DNA of 64,000 bases from Ostrinia nubilalis (lineage: Eukaryota; Arthropoda; Insecta; Lepidoptera; Crambidae): the NCBI RefSeq assembly GCF_963855985.1, contig NC_087108.1, positions 13,753,155 through 13,817,154 on the forward strand. Direction: 5' to 3'. The notes under the pieces are model-generated. The model did no database searches. It worked only from the letters and a program-made list of their open reading frames with translations, and was not told the DNA's origin. Positions 56,979 to 64,000 of the stretch are shown in pieces. Within the stretch, counting starts at the first letter, position 1. Each line of letters starts with the position of its first letter. The position numbers and the translations under genes are program-made.

Positions 56979-59900
56979 TCGCCAAATCTGCTTCCTCCAG
57001 GGGAACCTTAACCACGCTGCTGGGGCGCAGGATCTCTTTCTGCAATCCCTAGCAGCGTGGAACATTGACGTTGCGGTTGCCGCAGAACCCTACTGGGTTT
57101 CCCCTCAACCCCACTGGGCAGGAGATTCCGGGGGTCACGTGGCCATCGTCTGCCGCACAGGACCCGCTGCCAAACCCCTCATACCGCGGGAGCGTGGCCC
57201 CGGGTTTGTCTCGGCTGTTTGGGGGGAGTACGGAATCGTCGGTGTGTACTTCTCGCCCAACCGACCTCTGTCGGACTTTGAGGCATTCCTGCACACCCTG
57301 GGGCCGGTAGTCCAAAGGCTTGCGCCGCATCAGGTTGTCCTTATGGGCGACCTGAACGCCAAATCGCAGGCTTGGGGCGGGAACACCACCGACGTCCGAG
57401 GCAGGGCCCTCGAGGACTGGGCAACGGAGGTCGGGCTGTCGGTCCTTAATACGGGGACAGATTACACGTGCGTGCGGCCGCAGGGCAACTCAAGGGTGGA
57501 TGTTTCTTTCGCTACCCCTGCGACGGCACGCCGTGTAGTCAATTGGCGGGTAATGGAGGAGGAGACTCTCTCGGACCACTTGTATATCCGATTTGAAATC
57601 TCCCCCTCCTCGAGCCCCAACGCTCCCCGTCGATCCGATAGCTCGCCCTATCCCAGGTGGGCCATCACCAGGCTGGATAGGGAAAAAGCCGAGGAAGCCG
57701 CTATTGTCCAGGCCTGGTGCTCAAAAGGGAGAGCTCCCCCACCGGATGCAGACACCGGTGCCGCCGAACTCCGCGCAGCGCTGGTGGCGGTCTGCGACGC
57801 GGCTATGCCGAGAGTCCGCTGTGTGCCGAACCGACAGCAAGTTTACTGGTGGACCCAAGAGATAGCGGAACTCCGGGCCACCAGCAATGCAGCTAGGAGG
57901 GCGTACACTCGCCACCGCCGCCGCGCAACCCGCAACCCGGAGGAAGAAGGCCGACTCTACGATGCGTTCAAGGAGTCTAGAAGAGTCCTCCGGATCGCCA
58001 TCTTGGAGGCCAAGGCGGAGGCTCATAACTCCATGCTGGAGGAGCTTGACGCGGATCCGTGGGGGCGCCCATACCGTGCTGCGCGTAACAAACTTCGCAG
58101 CCAAACAGCGCCCGTCACGGAAACCATGGAGCCGGCCCTTCTCCGACAGGTTATAGAGAGCCTGTTCCCCGAACAAGGGAACTCATCTGACCCAGCCCTC
58201 CCAGAGCCCAGGGTTAGTCGACAGGAGCCTCCGTTTCAACCTGTGTCGGAGGTGGAAGTGGGTGCCGCGCTGGACCGGCTCCATGGCAAAAGGAGAGCCC
58301 CGGGCCCCGACGGGATCCCTGGCAAAGTCCTCCGCCTGGCCATGCGGGTTGAGGAGAATGAGGGTAAGCTTCGGGAACTGTTCGACATAAGCCTTAGAAC
58401 CGGACAGTTCCCGAAGCCTTGGAAAGAGGGCCGCCTGTGCCTGCTGCACAAGGAGGGTCGCCCAGCCGACTCCCCGTCCGCCTACAGACCCATCGTGTTG
58501 CTTGATGAGGCGGGGAAGGTACTCGAAAGGGTCCTGGTTTCCCGCCTCACCAGGCACCTCGAAGACGTTGGCCCAAACCTATCGGACCGACAGTTTGGCT
58601 TCAGGGCGGGACGCTCTACTCTCGATGCCTTGTCCGCCTTGAAGTCAACAACGGAGGAGGCCGTGTCCCGCGGAGAGAGGGCAGTGGCGGTGTCTTTGGA
58701 CATCGCCAACGCCTTTAATAGCCTGCCCTTTGATGTGATAGTGTCGGCGCTCCACCACCACGGAGTGCCGGCCTATCTCATCAGGCTGCTGGCGGACTAT
58801 CTGCGGGACCGGGAGGTGTCTTACGTGGACGGGAACGGCGAACTGGTTCGGCATGCGATCTCCTGCGGAGTCCCCCAGGGATCGGCCCTCGGGCCGACTC
58901 TCTGGAATATCGGCTACGACAGTGTGCTGCGGTGCAGGCTCCTCAGAGGGACGAGCCTGCTCTGCTATGCGGACGATACACTGGTCGTAGCCACAGGAAG
59001 GGCTCTGCCGGAGCTGTACTTGCGGGTGGAGGCGGCCACCGAGATGGTTGTGGCCCGCATCAGGGGCTTAGGTCTAAAAGTAGCCCCTCAGAAAACCGAG
59101 GCCCTAATGTTCCATGGGCCACGGCGCGGGCCACCCCCGGGTGCCCACCTCACAATCGAGGGCGTCCGGGTGACGATCGGTGCCCAGATGAAATATCTGG
59201 GCATCGTGTTGGATGGGCGGTGGACATTCCACTCCCACTTTGAGGGACTGGCTCCTAAACTGGTGGGAGCGGCAGCGGCCCTGGGTAGGCTGCTGCCTAA
59301 CGTAAGGGGCCCCAGCGTAAGCTGTCGCAAACTTTACGCTGGGGTTATACGAAGCATGGCCCTATACGGAGCCCCAATCTGGGTCGGTTCCCTCGATCGG
59401 GAGAACCGTGCCGCCCTGCGGCGCCCGCAACGAACCATAGCGTTGCGGGCTATTAGAGGCTACCGCACCGTTTCACACGGTGCGGCTTGTGTGCTGGCCG
59501 GACTCCCCCCCTGGGAGCTTGAGGCCGAGGTTCTTGACGCGGTCTATAGGTACCGAACGTCAAGGCGGCAAGCGGGGGAGCGTCCGGCCTTCGAAGAGGT
59601 GGAGCGCGTCCGTGATCTTGCTCGGGAGGAGCTTCTGCGGCGCTGGGAGCTGGAGCTGGTGGGTCCCCGCTATGGCGTAAGAACCATAGAGGCGATCCGC
59701 CCAGTCCTGGATCAGTGGGTTCATCGGAGGCACGGCTCCCTTACTTATCGCCTGGTGCAGGTGCTGACCGGACACGGATGTTTCGGTTGGTACCTGCATC
59801 TGATAGGTAGGGAGCCCAGCCCCGTATGTCACGAGTGCGGCGCTGCGGAGGACACGGCCCAGCACACCCTTGAGGCGTGCCCGGCTTGGGTCCCGCAGCG

Positions 59901-60132
59901 CCGCATTCTGACTGCGATGATCGGTCCGGACCTCGCGCTCCCCAGCGTCGTAGTTGCGATGCTCCTGGGCGAGAGCGCGTGGGACGCCATGGTCTCCTTC
60001 TGCGAAGAGGTGATGACGCAGAAGGAGACCGCGGAACGGGCTCGGGAAGAGGATCCCGAAGCCCACGCGCTCCGGCGCAGACGGCCGGGAGGAAGAAGGA
60101 GGAGATTCGCTCGCCTCCTTCCGCCTCCCTAG
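56941..60132 (+). CDS. TRAS-type ORF2, endonuclease-reverse transcriptase (1063 aa)
   Basis: ATG at 56941; a second in-frame ATG lies at codon 11, overlapping the ORF1 stop. Residues about 15-230 form an APE-type endonuclease: FLQGNLNHA, AAEPYWV, GDLNAKSQAWG (D137, N139) and LSDHLYI (S211-D212-H213). The reverse transcriptase spans about 420-700, with PIVLLDEAGKVLERV, QFGFRAGRSTLDAL, ISCGVPQGSALGP and the catalytic YADDT at 676-680. A C-terminal CCHC finger (C963, C966, H975, C980) follows. In TRAS the endonuclease nicks the telomeric repeat and the RT copies the RNA from that nick. It is completely open. Confidence 0.94.
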   Translation: MSSARRQTCSMGSRQICFLQGNLNHAAGAQDLFLQSLAAWNIDVAVAAEPYWVSPQPHWAGDSGGHVAIVCRTGPAAKPLIPRERGPGFVSAVWGEYGIVGVYFSPNRPLSDFEAFLHTLGPVVQRLAPHQVVLMGDLNAKSQAWGGNTTDVRGRALEDWATEVGLSVLNTGTDYTCVRPQGNSRVDVSFATPATARRVVNWRVMEEETLSDHLYIRFEISPSSSPNAPRRSDSSPYPRWAITRLDREKAEEAAIVQAWCSKGRAPPPDADTGAAELRAALVAVCDAAMPRVRCVPNRQQVYWWTQEIAELRATSNAARRAYTRHRRRATRNPEEEGRLYDAFKESRRVLRIAILEAKAEAHNSMLEELDADPWGRPYRAARNKLRSQTAPVTETMEPALLRQVIESLFPEQGNSSDPALPEPRVSRQEPPFQPVSEVEVGAALDRLHGKRRAPGPDGIPGKVLRLAMRVEENEGKLRELFDISLRTGQFPKPWKEGRLCLLHKEGRPADSPSAYRPIVLLDEAGKVLERVLVSRLTRHLEDVGPNLSDRQFGFRAGRSTLDALSALKSTTEEAVSRGERAVAVSLDIANAFNSLPFDVIVSALHHHGVPAYLIRLLADYLRDREVSYVDGNGELVRHAISCGVPQGSALGPTLWNIGYDSVLRCRLLRGTSLLCYADDTLVVATGRALPELYLRVEAATEMVVARIRGLGLKVAPQKTEALMFHGPRRGPPPGAHLTIEGVRVTIGAQMKYLGIVLDGRWTFHSHFEGLAPKLVGAAAALGRLLPNVRGPSVSCRKLYAGVIRSMALYGAPIWVGSLDRENRAALRRPQRTIALRAIRGYRTVSHGAACVLAGLPPWELEAEVLDAVYRYRTSRRQAGERPAFEEVERVRDLAREELLRRWELELVGPRYGVRTIEAIRPVLDQWVHRRHGSLTYRLVQVLTGHGCFGWYLHLIGREPSPVCHECGAAEDTAQHTLEACPAWVPQRRILTAMIGPDLALPSVVVAMLLGESAWDAMVSFCEEVMTQKETAERAREEDPEAHALRRRRPGGRRRRFARLLPPP

Positions 60133-60466
60133 GTGAGACCAGTGGGTGTTAGGCCGGGGGGCCCATCACCCACATTGCACGGTCTCACCCTGTCTGGGGG
60201 GGTCTACCAGTGTACCGGTAGACCCCCTCTTTAGCGCGGAGGCCCGGCAAGGCTGGGCGATGCGTTGGCACGGCGTGGTGGAATCGATAAGCGCCCCATG
60301 TCGTGCCAATAAAACGCAGAGGGTGCACCGCAGGTTTTTAGTGGGTATACTTGTCGGGTGGCAGCCGCTATTGCTGCCATCCGACAAGGGAGTCCCACAT
60401 AACCCGTCGCTTCCCTCGAGGCGGCGGGTATACGCAAAGTATTTTCCTGCGCAAAAAAAAAAAAAA
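60133..60466 (+). other. TRAS 3' UTR and poly(A)
   Basis: About 320 nt of GC-rich 3' UTR with a local inverted pair (GGGGGGTCTACCAGTGTACC / GGTAGACCCCCTC near 60197-60232) and a second (CTTGTCGGGTGGCAGC / GCTGCCATCCGACAAG near 60351-60388), then 14 A. Structured 3' UTRs are known to be recognised by the RT in this clade; the role here is inferred. Confidence 0.7.
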
Positions 60467-60605
60467 GGTTAGGTTAGGTTAGGTTAGGTTAGGTTAGGTT
60501 AGGTTAGGTTAGGTTAGGTTAGGTTAGGTTAGGTTAGGTTAGGTTAGGTTAGGTTAGGTTAGGTTAGGTTAGGTTAGGTTAGGTTAGGTTAGGTTAGGTT
60601 AGGTT

Positions 60606-60608
<3 letters not shown>
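60467..60608 (+). repeat. (TTAGG)n block 2
   Basis: About 28 perfect repeats lie between the poly(A) of the plus-strand element and the poly(T) of the minus-strand element. Confidence 0.97.
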
Positions 60609-60657
<49 letters not shown>

Positions 60658-61000
60658 CCTCTGACGATTTCATATCAGAGCCTTTCGTATTAATTTTGTT
60701 CATTTATTTGCTATGGGTTTTAGGGTTTTAAAGTTAGTTGTTTTTGAGTTTTTGCTTGTTTTATTTTACTGTTTGTTGTTAACTTTTGAAACATTTACCA
60801 AATTTCTATGTTATATTTACTATTTTCATTTTTCATGTTTTGTGCCAATTTGCTTTTTTATTTTAACTCTAAATTTTTTGTTCTACTTTATCTAAAAATG
60901 ATGTTCTTAATTTTGTTTACATTTGTATTAAATTTTTCTTGAAATTTGTGCCGAATGTTATTTTTCGAGATTAAAATTGTTATTTCCAAATTCAGACTTT

Positions 61001-61240
61001 TTATTGCCTAAAATGTTGTTCTACTGTATTTTCATAATACTGTGTCAACATTTTACTTAGTTCTTGGGAGTTTTTGCCGTGGTTGTCTGCTATGGTTTTC
61101 AAAAGGTTCAATTTGAACATCAAATTGACTCCATTTTGCAATTTTAGTTTTAATTTCGAAATTAAATTTTGAATTTTGTTTTTGTCTGCCAAAAAAGTAA
61201 GAATGGAGTTTTGAAACTCAAAATTTTGATGTGACGTCAT
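61001..61240 (-). CDS. Small ORF downstream of the gag, unknown (79 aa)
   Basis: ATG at 61240, stop at 61001. The product (MTSHQNFEFQNSILTFLADK, then helix-rich sequence with NLISKLKLKLQNGVNLMFKL and ending VEQHFRQ) is Asn/Leu/Lys-rich and matches no family I recognise. It is open back through the end of gag in the same frame, but its composition changes at 61245-61262, where GTTAGGCGGTTAGG lies. It may be chance coding in an AT-rich 3' UTR or a fragment of another gene. Confidence 0.35.
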   Translation of the reverse strand: MTSHQNFEFQNSILTFLADKNKIQNLISKLKLKLQNGVNLMFKLNLLKTIADNHGKNSQELSKMLTQYYENTVEQHFRQ

Positions 61241-61325
61241 TAAAATTCCTAACCGCCTAACACCGATGACAAGGAGTATGTGAGACTCATTTTTCGTGAG
61301 CTGGATCTTACTCCCCATGACCACC

Positions 61326-62753
61326 TTAGCAATAGGCCACTGTGGACCTGGCCAACGCGTCCCACCGCCTGCGCACTGGGCAGTCACTGCTAAAAGCATT
61401 GTGCTGGACATGCTCCGCTTTGGCCCGCTGGCAGTTCCGGCACGACGGTGCCCCGCCAGCGAGCTTCTCGGCGCAGTCGGTGCTGACGTGTGCCCCCCCA
61501 CAGTGGCTGCAGACATCCGCGGACTCCGTGCAGAATCTCTTGCTGTGGCCGTAGCCCAGACACCTGGTGCACTGCACGAGAGGTGACTGGTCGGCCACTC
61601 TGATGCTCTGCAGGTCGATGTGCACGGTTCCCGCTTCAGTCGCTCGCTGCCAGATGGTCGGGGAAACGCTCATCACTATATGTTGTGTATGCGGGTTCCT
61701 GGCTTTCTTTTTGTAACGGATCTGGATCCGGTCCTCCCCCTCGCGGAGGTCACGAAAGACACTCCCGTTCTGCTTCCTCAGTGCCTTCAGGACGTCCTCA
61801 TCACTATTTAGCAATAAGACGTCCTTCAGCACCAGGAGCGGGTCTTTGTTTTTCATGTCCTCCGCGATGAGAAGGCCACCCGTACCCTCGATCCTCTCCT
61901 TCACTTTTCTCCTCTCCTCTTCACTTCCACATCCCATAATAATTTTCGCGTGTTTCGCTTTCCGTATGCGTTCAACACGCACCCAGCCCTCCTTGGCGTT
62001 GACGGCTTCCCTGACCTTCCGCAGCACCTCCTCCCCAGTCTCCGTCCCATCCTTCGATGAGACGACGACGGAGTGGAGGGCCGACCGGATCTGTTGACGC
62101 TGCTGGTTGGGCACGGAAGCCGCCACGCTGGCGTAGGTCGTCTTCTCCAAGGAACTCCGCTGTTTTTCCATCTCCTCCTTCAGATTGTCCATTTTCATGC
62201 TATTTTCCAGCAAAAGTCTCCGGTTTTCCCGGATTTCTGCCACTATCCCATCCTCGTCGAGTCTCCTTTCCTCTCCCCTATCCTTTTCCTTCTCTATCTC
62301 GGGTTCAGGCTCAACCATGCTCTTGCTGGGAGCCTTCCCCTTCCGATCAATCTCAGACTCCTTGACGAGTTGGTACAGCCGATCCAGAGCCTCAATTACG
62401 GTGGTCTTAATGTCGCCCCTCAGATTACGTGCGGTATTAAGGCTCATCTTCGCCTTCTGAAGGGAGGCTCTGGCATCGGCTGTCCGATCCTTAGTGGCAG
62501 TGGGAACTTTGGGTGAGCTCGCCGAAGCCGCCTCCACTGAAGCCCGGCGCACTGGCGCGGGTTTCTTGGGGGCTTTCGGAAGTTCGGCCCGCGGCGGTGT
62601 CGAGTCAGAAGCGGAGGAAAGCCCAGCTTTCCCCGCCTCCCACTCCCCGACGCTGCGTCTCACTTTCCCCGGTCTTCTGATAGGCGGGGAATCCGGAGAC
62701 TTTTGCTGGTTTGCGTCACTGACCCTTTTTGCTGGAGTTCTAAACCCAAACAT
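61326..62753 (-). CDS. SART/R1-type ORF1, Gag-like protein (475 aa)
   Basis: ATG at 62753. A Ser/Pro/Lys-rich N-terminus and a coiled-coil-like segment (ENRRLLLENSMKMDNLKEEM, about residues 190-215) precede the Gag core and three zinc knuckles at about 395-408 (CTRCLGYGHSKRFC), 415-427 (CSHCGGAHVSTDC) and 438-458. The C-terminus CPVRRRWDALARSTVAYC is characteristic of R1/SART gags, so ORF1 is complete and not truncated. In this clade the protein packages element RNA and localises to telomeres. The expected overlapping ORF2 is absent. Confidence 0.88.
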   Translation of the reverse strand: MFGFRTPAKRVSDANQQKSPDSPPIRRPGKVRRSVGEWEAGKAGLSSASDSTPPRAELPKAPKKPAPVRRASVEAASASSPKVPTATKDRTADARASLQKAKMSLNTARNLRGDIKTTVIEALDRLYQLVKESEIDRKGKAPSKSMVEPEPEIEKEKDRGEERRLDEDGIVAEIRENRRLLLENSMKMDNLKEEMEKQRSSLEKTTYASVAASVPNQQRQQIRSALHSVVVSSKDGTETGEEVLRKVREAVNAKEGWVRVERIRKAKHAKIIMGCGSEEERRKVKERIEGTGGLLIAEDMKNKDPLLVLKDVLLLNSDEDVLKALRKQNGSVFRDLREGEDRIQIRYKKKARNPHTQHIVMSVSPTIWQRATEAGTVHIDLQSIRVADQSPLVQCTRCLGYGHSKRFCTESADVCSHCGGAHVSTDCAEKLAGGAPSCRNCQRAKAEHVQHNAFSSDCPVRRRWDALARSTVAYC

Positions 62754-62770
62754 ATTATGGTCAGAGGTAC

Positions 62771-62919
62771 GTGTCAGTTACAATAAAATATAAAAATAAA
62801 ATAATTTAGGTCTATATGACCGCGTGGAGTAAAACACAAGTTAAAATAAAAGTTTGTAAAAGTTGTATATAAAATGTAAAATAATAAATATTTATTAAAA
62901 TGTCCTTTTTTTGTTTCAG
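62771..62919. other. AT-rich spacer between the gag element and the gene tail
   Basis: This short AT-rich stretch ends in a pyrimidine tract and TTTCAG, the acceptor of the following exon; the left part may be the element's 5' UTR. Confidence 0.4.
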
Positions 62920-63060
62920 GTTCCCGAGCACAGTATGCAGCCGTCGCAGCACCCGGTAAGTTACTAAGTTGTCTTCCTATTATATACTATACGTTAATTT
63001 ACTTTTCAGATACCGGGAGCTACAACTTCGCAGTCAGGAGCGGTCACAATGAGTGTTTAA
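62920..63060 (+). CDS. Two 3'-terminal exons of an unidentified gene
   Basis: TTTTTTTGTTTCAG precedes GTTCCCGAGCACAGTATG...; exon 62920-62955 (36 nt) ends at GTAAGT, a 54-nt intron ends CTTTTCAG (63009), and exon 63010-63060 (51 nt) ends with TAA. Both exons are in one phase and read VPEHSMQPSQHP then IPGATTSQSGAVTMSV, a low-complexity tail like that of a transcription-factor C-terminus. Upstream exons are not visible in this window, so this is a gene fragment or the end of a gene whose intron holds the retroelements. Gene not identified. Confidence 0.5.
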
Positions 63061-63704
63061 AAATGTATAAAATTGAATTATTTGTCAAAAAGACCTAAAT
63101 ATACTTACAAACTATACTCAAATAGCGTCAAAATGTTTCTAAGTGTCGACCCTACTCAAAACAACCGAAAACCGAAATAATAATTTTTGGCCCAAACTAA
63201 AAAGTTAACCTAGTAAAAGAGAAAAGGGTGGGTGGGCGGGCTGTTTTTTAAAGTTTTTGACCTCCGATCGCAACAAATGAGGTGTCTATGGATAGGGCTC
63301 GCCGAGACGAATCCAAAAAGCTGAAAAACGCCGGGGGTGGCCCTAGAAAATTTTGAAAATGACGCCCAAAAACCGTCTCAGATCCCAAAAGAAACACTAA
63401 AGACCACCAAAAAAGCGGAATTTAGTATGAAACGATGTCAATCGAACGTCACGGGAGTGCTAAACCGAAAAGGGTGAACCTATTAAAGCGAAAAAATTTT
63501 GAAAATCCGACCAAAAATTACCAAGTTAAAAAATTTTGTATGAAAAAATTCTAAGTCAATATTAAAAATCTAAAAAATTGAATAAAATCGCCGGGAAGGG
63601 TGCTAGGGGTCTCAAAATGTTACGGGGGTGTAGGCAAAAATATGGCGCTCAAAATGATGTATATAACCTATAGGTAGGCTATTATTTTCTAGAAATTTGA
63701 GTTG
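63061..63704 (+). other. Subtelomeric tract
   Basis: It includes GAGGTGTCTATGGATAGGGC and the tract matching 46410-46470 (GGGGGTGGCCCTAGAAAATT near 63333), then AT-rich sequence to the terminal repeat. A related GGTATCTATGGATAGGTC lies at 32340. No ORF. Confidence 0.5.
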
Positions 63705-64000
63705 GGTTAGGTTAGGTTAGGTTAGGTTAGGTTAGGTTAGGTTAGGTTAGGTTAGGTTAGGTTAGGTTAGGTTAGGTTAGGTTAGGTTAGGTTAGGTTAG
63801 GTTAGGTTAGGTTAGGTTAGGTTAGGTTAGGTTAGGTTAGGTTAGGTTAGGTTAGGTTAGGTTAGGTTAGGTTAGGTTAGGTTAGGTTAGGTTAGGTTAG
63901 GTTAGGTTAGGTTAGGTTAGGTTAGGTTAGGTTAGGTTAGGTTAGGTTAGGTTAGGTTAGGTTAGGTTAGGTTAGGTTAGGTTAGGTTAGGTTAGGTTAG
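63705..64000 (+). repeat. (TTAGG)n block 3, runs off the window
   Basis: About 59 uninterrupted repeats reach the last base. The G-rich strand is 5'->3' to the right, so this end is distal. It may be the chromosome terminus or another internal TTAGG segment. Confidence 0.97.

Larger units (their letters stand above)
54409..60466 (+). mobile_element. TRAS-type telomere-specific non-LTR retrotransposon, full length
   Basis: The 6.06-kb element lies inside (TTAGG)n: a 5' leader (54409-54749), two overlapping ORFs, a 3' UTR (60133-60452) and a poly(A) of 14 nt at 60453-60466. The tail joins GGTTAGG, meaning that reverse transcription was primed from the CC of the CCTAA strand, as established for Bombyx TRAS elements. 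Both ORFs are open, so the copy may be active. R1-clade elements of this type insert sequence-specifically into telomeric repeats and can add to chromosome ends. Confidence 0.93.
60609..62770 (-). mobile_element. SART-like, gag-only telomeric retroelement
   Basis: Read on the minus strand: an R1-clade gag ORF (62753-61326), about 670 nt of AT-rich sequence, and a poly(A) of about 45 nt (60654-60609) joined directly to CCTAACC. That junction is the one expected for SART-type insertion (priming from the TTAGG strand), the opposite of the TRAS next to it. No endonuclease or RT could be found, so the element is non-autonomous or deleted for ORF2. The 5' limit near 62770 is uncertain. Confidence 0.75.

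Noticed and set aside
59560..60066. Antisense ORF of 168 codons in TRAS ORF2
   Set aside because: Opposite strand of a confirmed RT ORF with no recognisable motif.
63705..64000. Short regular repeats considered as a CRISPR-like array
   Set aside because: The unit is the 5-bp insect telomere repeat with no spacers.

Overview
The window is insect nuclear DNA, almost certainly lepidopteran, running into a chromosome end. The evidence is the (TTAGG)n telomeric repeat, non-LTR retrotransposons of the TRAS and SART types inserted in it, and several dispersed repeats typical of moths and butterflies. The G-rich TTAGG strand runs left to right, so the right edge (64000) is the distal side. No bacterial-type operons, CRISPR arrays or recognisable rRNA/tRNA genes were seen.

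Layout. 1-6981: a decayed BEL/Pao LTR retrotransposon (gag-protease-RT-RNaseH-integrase) broken by three other repeats, then a Jockey-type RT fragment (6982-7549). 7550-11403: an inverted, 3'-truncated copy (A) of an ANL-superfamily (acyl-CoA synthetase / 4-coumarate-CoA-ligase / luciferase-like) gene with a TATA/Inr promoter upstream. 11548-12270: a hAT-type MITE with an 8-bp target duplication. 14411-18209: a MULE DNA transposon with an intact FLYWCH-MULE transposase and a nested piggyBac-type MITE. 19258-24520: complete ANL gene copy B (11 exons, 549 aa). 25546-30688: a DIRS-type tyrosine-recombinase retrotransposon recognisable from inverted terminal repeats plus an internal complementary region. 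33841-38718: complete ANL gene copy C (11 exons, 548 aa) with a MITE inserted exactly at the exon-5 acceptor. 39-46 kb: repeat graveyard (split LINE, foldback element, microsatellites). 46491-54360: 64 tandem copies of a 123-bp satellite built from telomere-like words, with higher-order structure. 54361-64000: (TTAGG)n blocks holding a complete TRAS-like element on the plus strand and a gag-only SART-like element on the minus strand, a two-exon gene tail, a subtelomeric tract and terminal TTAGG.

How it works together. The only host genes that look functional are the two tandem ANL synthetases B and C; copy A is a partial inverted duplicate closest to C. Most other features are mobile elements. 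At the telomere, TRAS- and SART-type elements lie in opposite orientations in TTAGG, as expected from their known target-strand preference, so telomere maintenance by repeats plus retrotransposons is the likely biology. The most unusual objects are the telomere-word satellite with its 17-mer higher-order repeat, the gag-only element that resembles the HeT-A strategy, and the MITE that supplies a splice acceptor.
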